Origin: Halopseudomonas sp002296055
Lineage (GTDB): Bacteria; Pseudomonadota; Gammaproteobacteria; Pseudomonadales; Pseudomonadaceae
Length of the DNA stretch: 64,000 bases
Strand: one strand, 5' to 3'
NCBI RefSeq assembly: GCF_050876985.1
Contig: NZ_JBPAPP010000001.1
The notes under the pieces were generated by a model that had not been told where the DNA came from, searched no databases, and was given only the letters and a program-made list of their open reading frames with translations. Positions 60,674-64,000 of this stretch are shown piece by piece (within the stretch, counting starts at the first letter, position 1; each line of letters starts with the position of its first letter). The position numbers were made by a program, and so were the translations under genes.

Positions 60674-63600
60674 TGAATATTGCCGCGTACTTTATCCAGC
60701 GGCGGGTGACCAGCTGGCTGGTCGCACTGCTGCTTGGCATTGGCGGGGTCATTGCCTTTATCGACCTTGGGCGGCTGGAAGATCCGGCCTTCACCCTGAA
60801 GATGGCGATGGTGGTCACCCCCTACCCCGGCGCCTCGCCGCAGCAGGTGGAAGAGGAGCTGACCTACCCGCTGGAGAATGCCATCCAGCAGCTGCCGTAC
60901 GTCGATACCATCACCTCGACCAGCAGCGCCGGGCTGTCGCAGATCATGGTGGAAATACAAGATCAGTACCGCGCCGAGCAGCTGCCGCAGATCTGGGACG
61001 AGATGCGCCGCCGCATCAATGACCTGCGCCCCAACCTGCCGCCAGGGGTAGACGAGCCCCAGGTGATGGATGACTTTGGCGACGTGTTTGGCACCTTCTT
61101 CATGATCAGCGGTGACGGCTACGACTACCGCGAGCTGCGTGATTACGCCGACTACCTGCGCCGCGAGCTGGTGCTGGTCGAGGGCGTGGGCAAGGTCAAC
61201 CTGGCCGGCGTGCCGCAGGAAGAAGTGCACCTGGAAATCTCCCGCGCGCGCATGACCGCGCTGGGCATCGCGCCGCAACGCATCTATGACCTGCTGAGCA
61301 GCCAGAACGTGGTATCGGACGCCGGCCGCATGCTGGTAGGCAGTGAGTCCATTCGCCTGCACCCCACCGGCGAGTTTCAGGATGTCAGCGAGCTGGAGCG
61401 GCTGATCATCAGCCCGCCCGGCAGCTCCAAACGCGTGCATCTGGGCGACGTGGCGCGCATCAGCCGTGGCTTTACCGAAACCCCTACCAGCCTCTACCGC
61501 GCCCAGGGTAATCCGGCGCTGGGGCTGGGCGTGTCTTACGCTGCGCACGTCAACGTAGTGGACGTGGGCAACGCAGTGGCCGCGCGACTGGCCGAGCTGG
61601 AGCAGGACCGTCCGGCCGGCATGCAGGTGACCATGTTCTACAACCAGTCCGCCGAGGTAGAAAACTCGGTGAGCGGCTTTGTCTGGAACTTCCTCGCCTC
61701 GGTTGCGATTGTCGTCATCGTGCTGTTGATTTTCATGGGCCTGCGCAGCGGCCTGTTGATCGGCCTGGTGTTGGCGCTGACGGTGCTGGGCACCTTTATC
61801 TTTATGCAGATGATCGGCATTGAGCTGCAGCGTATCTCCCTCGGCGCGCTGGTGATTGCGCTGGGGATGCTGGTGGACAACGCCATTGTTATCGTTGAAG
61901 GCATTCTGGTCGGCCGCCAGCGCGGCCAGACCACCCTGCAGTCGGCCGGCGACATCGTGCGCCAGACCAACCTGCCGCTGCTGGGCGCCACCGCCATCGC
62001 CATCATCGCCTTCGCGCCCATTGGCCTGTCGGATGACTCCACCGGTGAGTTCTGTCTGTCGCTATTCCAGGTGCTGCTTATTTCCCTGACCCTCAGCTGG
62101 GTCACGGCGATCACTCTGACGCCGTTCTTTGCCAGCCTGTTCTTCCGCGATCAGCCCGCAACAGATGAGCAGAGCGAGCCGGAAGACCCGTACCGCGGCA
62201 TCGTTTTTGTGGTGTACCGCAAGCTGCTGGCCACCGCCCTGCACCACCGTGTGTTGACGCTGGTGATGCTGAGCGTGCTGCTGGTGGCCTCGGTGGTCGG
62301 CTTCAGCCAGGTGCGCCAGGCGTTCTTCCCGCCGTCCAACACGCCGATGTTCTTTGTTGATGTGTGGCTGCCCAAGGGCAGCGACATCCGCTACACCCAG
62401 CAGGTGGTGGCCGAGATGGATCAGTACGTGCTGGCGCAGGAGGGCGTCACCGAGGTGACCTCCACCATCGGCCAGGGCGCGCTGCGCTTTATCCTCACCT
62501 ACTTCCCGGAGCGTATTCACGCCAACTACGCCCAGCTGCTGGTGCGTACCGAGCAGCGCGACCAGATTGTGCCGCTGATTGCCGAGCTGGATGAGTACTT
62601 CAAAACCCAGCACCCCACCGCCAAGGTCAAGCTCAAGCAGCTGATGCTTGGGCCGGGCAGCGACAGCAAGATCGAGGCGCGCTTTACCGGCCCCGACCCA
62701 GAGGTGCTGCGCGCCTTGGGGGCGCAGGCGGTTGCCATCCTCAAGGCTGACCCGGTGGCCGATGCCGTGCTGCACAACTGGCGTGAGCGCACCAAGCTGG
62801 TCCGCCCGCAGTTTGCCGAGGCGCAGGCCCGCGAGCTGGGCGTGGACAAGGGCAATCTGGATACCCTGCTGAAGATGAACTTCAGCGGCGTTAACGTTGG
62901 CCTGTACCGCGACGGCACGCGCATGCTGCCGATTGTGGCGCGCACCCCGGAAGACGAACGGCTGGACGCCAGCACCCTGAACGACCTGCTGGTGTGGAGC
63001 AGCGTGCGCAACGCTTACATCCCCATCACCCAGGTAGTCAGCGGCTTTGTCACCGACTGGGAAGACCCGCTGATTCTGCGTGAAGACCGCAAGCGCACGC
63101 TGACCGTGCAGGCTGACCCGAGCATCATCAGCGGCCAGACCGCCGCCGAGCTGTTCGCCCGCATCCGTCCGCAAATCGAAGCCATCGACCTGCCGCGCGG
63201 CTACAAGCTGGAGTGGGGCGGCGAGTACGAAAGCTCGCGTGATGCCCAGGCCGCCGTATTCGGCAGCCTGCCGCTCGGTTATCTGGCCATGTTCCTGATC
63301 ACCGTGCTGCTCTTCGACTCACTCAAACGCGCCACCATCATCTGGCTGACCGTACCGCTGGCGGTGATCGGCGTGACGCTGGGCTTTTTGCTTACCGGCA
63401 TTCCGTTCGGCTTTATGGCGCTGCTGGGCTTTCTCAGCCTGAGCGGCATGCTGGTGAAGAACGGCATCGTGCTGGTCGACGAAATTCGTCTGCAGATCGA
63501 CTCCGGCAAAGAGGCCTATAGCGCTTTGGTGGACTCGGCCATCAGCCGGGTACGCCCGGTCTCCATGGCCGCGCTGACCACCATCCTCGGCATGGCGCCG

Positions 63601-63741
63601 CTGCTGACCGACGCCTTCTTCCAGAGCATGGCCGTGGTGATCATGTTTGGTCTGGGCTTTGCCACCGTGCTCACGCTGGTGGTGCTGCCGGTGATCTACA
63701 GTCTGTTCTTCAAAATCCCGGTGGAAGGGCGGCGGGTATAA
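60673..63741 (+). CDS. RND efflux transporter, inner-membrane pump
   Basis: 1022 residues, the AcrB/HAE1 length, with twelve membrane helices and two large periplasmic loops. N-terminal MNIAAYFIQRRVTSWLVALLLGIGGVIAFIDLGRLEDPAF and the helix-4 motif GMLVDNAIVIVEG, in which one of AcrB's two proton-relay aspartates is replaced by N, a pattern shared with TriC-like pumps as I recall them. The C half has LSGMLVKNGIVLVDE. Pairs with the upstream adaptor. Exports amphiphilic compounds; substrate unpredictable. Confidence 0.92.
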   Translation: MNIAAYFIQRRVTSWLVALLLGIGGVIAFIDLGRLEDPAFTLKMAMVVTPYPGASPQQVEEELTYPLENAIQQLPYVDTITSTSSAGLSQIMVEIQDQYRAEQLPQIWDEMRRRINDLRPNLPPGVDEPQVMDDFGDVFGTFFMISGDGYDYRELRDYADYLRRELVLVEGVGKVNLAGVPQEEVHLEISRARMTALGIAPQRIYDLLSSQNVVSDAGRMLVGSESIRLHPTGEFQDVSELERLIISPPGSSKRVHLGDVARISRGFTETPTSLYRAQGNPALGLGVSYAAHVNVVDVGNAVAARLAELEQDRPAGMQVTMFYNQSAEVENSVSGFVWNFLASVAIVVIVLLIFMGLRSGLLIGLVLALTVLGTFIFMQMIGIELQRISLGALVIALGMLVDNAIVIVEGILVGRQRGQTTLQSAGDIVRQTNLPLLGATAIAIIAFAPIGLSDDSTGEFCLSLFQVLLISLTLSWVTAITLTPFFASLFFRDQPATDEQSEPEDPYRGIVFVVYRKLLATALHHRVLTLVMLSVLLVASVVGFSQVRQAFFPPSNTPMFFVDVWLPKGSDIRYTQQVVAEMDQYVLAQEGVTEVTSTIGQGALRFILTYFPERIHANYAQLLVRTEQRDQIVPLIAELDEYFKTQHPTAKVKLKQLMLGPGSDSKIEARFTGPDPEVLRALGAQAVAILKADPVADAVLHNWRERTKLVRPQFAEAQARELGVDKGNLDTLLKMNFSGVNVGLYRDGTRMLPIVARTPEDERLDASTLNDLLVWSSVRNAYIPITQVVSGFVTDWEDPLILREDRKRTLTVQADPSIISGQTAAELFARIRPQIEAIDLPRGYKLEWGGEYESSRDAQAAVFGSLPLGYLAMFLITVLLFDSLKRATIIWLTVPLAVIGVTLGFLLTGIPFGFMALLGFLSLSGMLVKNGIVLVDEIRLQIDSGKEAYSALVDSAISRVRPVSMAALTTILGMAPLLTDAFFQSMAVVIMFGLGFATVLTLVVLPVIYSLFFKIPVEGRRV

Positions 63742-63889
63742 GCGGCTGAGCGCTAAAGGCTGCTGACGGAGGGCACAGCATGCTGTGCCCGAGCGGCGTC
63801 GGCTGGTCTGTCACGGCAGGGCTGCCCCGGCTGACGTGACCGACGCACTGGAGTAGGCTGCAATAATCCACTCGCAGCCGGAGCGTCGC

Positions 63890-64000
63890 ATGAGCAGCCA
63901 TCCTGTCAGCGCCCAACGCATCACCGCCCGCAGCGCCGAAATTGGCGGCAGCCTTACAGTCAACCGCGTGCTGCCCACCCGCCAGCGCCGCCAGATCGGT
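63890..64000 (+). CDS. pirin-family protein, N-terminal fragment cut by window edge
   Basis: 37 codons from ATG 63890 (GGAG upstream): the sequence SLTVNRVLPTRQRRQIG matches the start of pirin-like cupins, which continue with a GxWxFLDH motif beyond the window. Function not determinable from the fragment. Confidence 0.65.
   Translation, partial: MSSHPVSAQRITARSAEIGGSLTVNRVLPTRQRRQIG

Overview
The window is a GC-rich stretch of a gammaproteobacterial chromosome. The leucine (liu) operon, 8-oxoguanine deaminase, DkgB-type reductase, repeat types and frequent -24/-12 promoters fit a Pseudomonadaceae member, probably a marine Pseudomonas/Halopseudomonas-like organism. That placement is inferred from gene content only. 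No rRNA, tRNA, CRISPR array, prophage or full insertion sequence was seen.

Layout. 0-4 kb: 8-oxoguanine deaminase, a DMT exporter and a low-GC orphan membrane gene bracketed by hairpin repeats. 4-13 kb: the complete leucine/isovalerate operon liuR-(MITE-like insert)-liuABCDE plus acetoacetyl-CoA synthetase, with a perfect LiuR-type palindrome. 13-16.6 kb: dkgB, a TetR regulator with its own palindrome, an amidohydrolase and a nitronate monooxygenase-like gene. 16.6-25.8 kb: a leftward five-gene phosphorelay of two multisensor histidine kinases, a CheY-like receiver, an Hpt-REC-REC-GGDEF cyclase and a REC-HDOD-like protein. 25.9-31 kb: an SDR, GltS, and a BigR-type ArsR/YeeE/YedE/SulP sulfur operon.

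31-48.5 kb holds the most interesting region. It is a set of uptake and ring-processing genes: a 2OG-Fe(II) dioxygenase with an alpha/beta hydrolase, a WrbA-like flavoprotein, three NMT1/THI5-type binding proteins, two ABC ATPase/permease pairs, a DMT transporter, two different amidohydrolases, a ferritin-like/rubredoxin fusion, a CDA-fold nucleobase deaminase and a chemoreceptor. Its intergenic regions repeatedly carry a 16-bp inverted repeat matching the RutR box (TTGACCA-NN-TGGTCAA). Upstream of all three binding-protein genes there are also sigma-54 promoters. I read this as a nitrogen-limitation and pyrimidine-responsive system for importing and degrading a nucleobase-like N-heterocycle. 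The substrate and pathway are not established by the sequence. A BMP-family (nucleoside-type) binding protein at 57-58 kb has the same two signals, and the 8-oxoguanine deaminase leader has weaker versions.

48.5-57 kb: an arylsulfatase, a Gre/Rnk-like protein, and an AraC regulator divergent from a flavin monooxygenase/BASS transporter/epimerase/SDR/TauE cluster. 58-64 kb: a persulfide dioxygenase-rhodanese fusion, whose promoter carries almost the same AT-rich palindrome as the BigR gene 31 kb away; an RND efflux pair; and the start of a pirin-family gene cut by the window edge.
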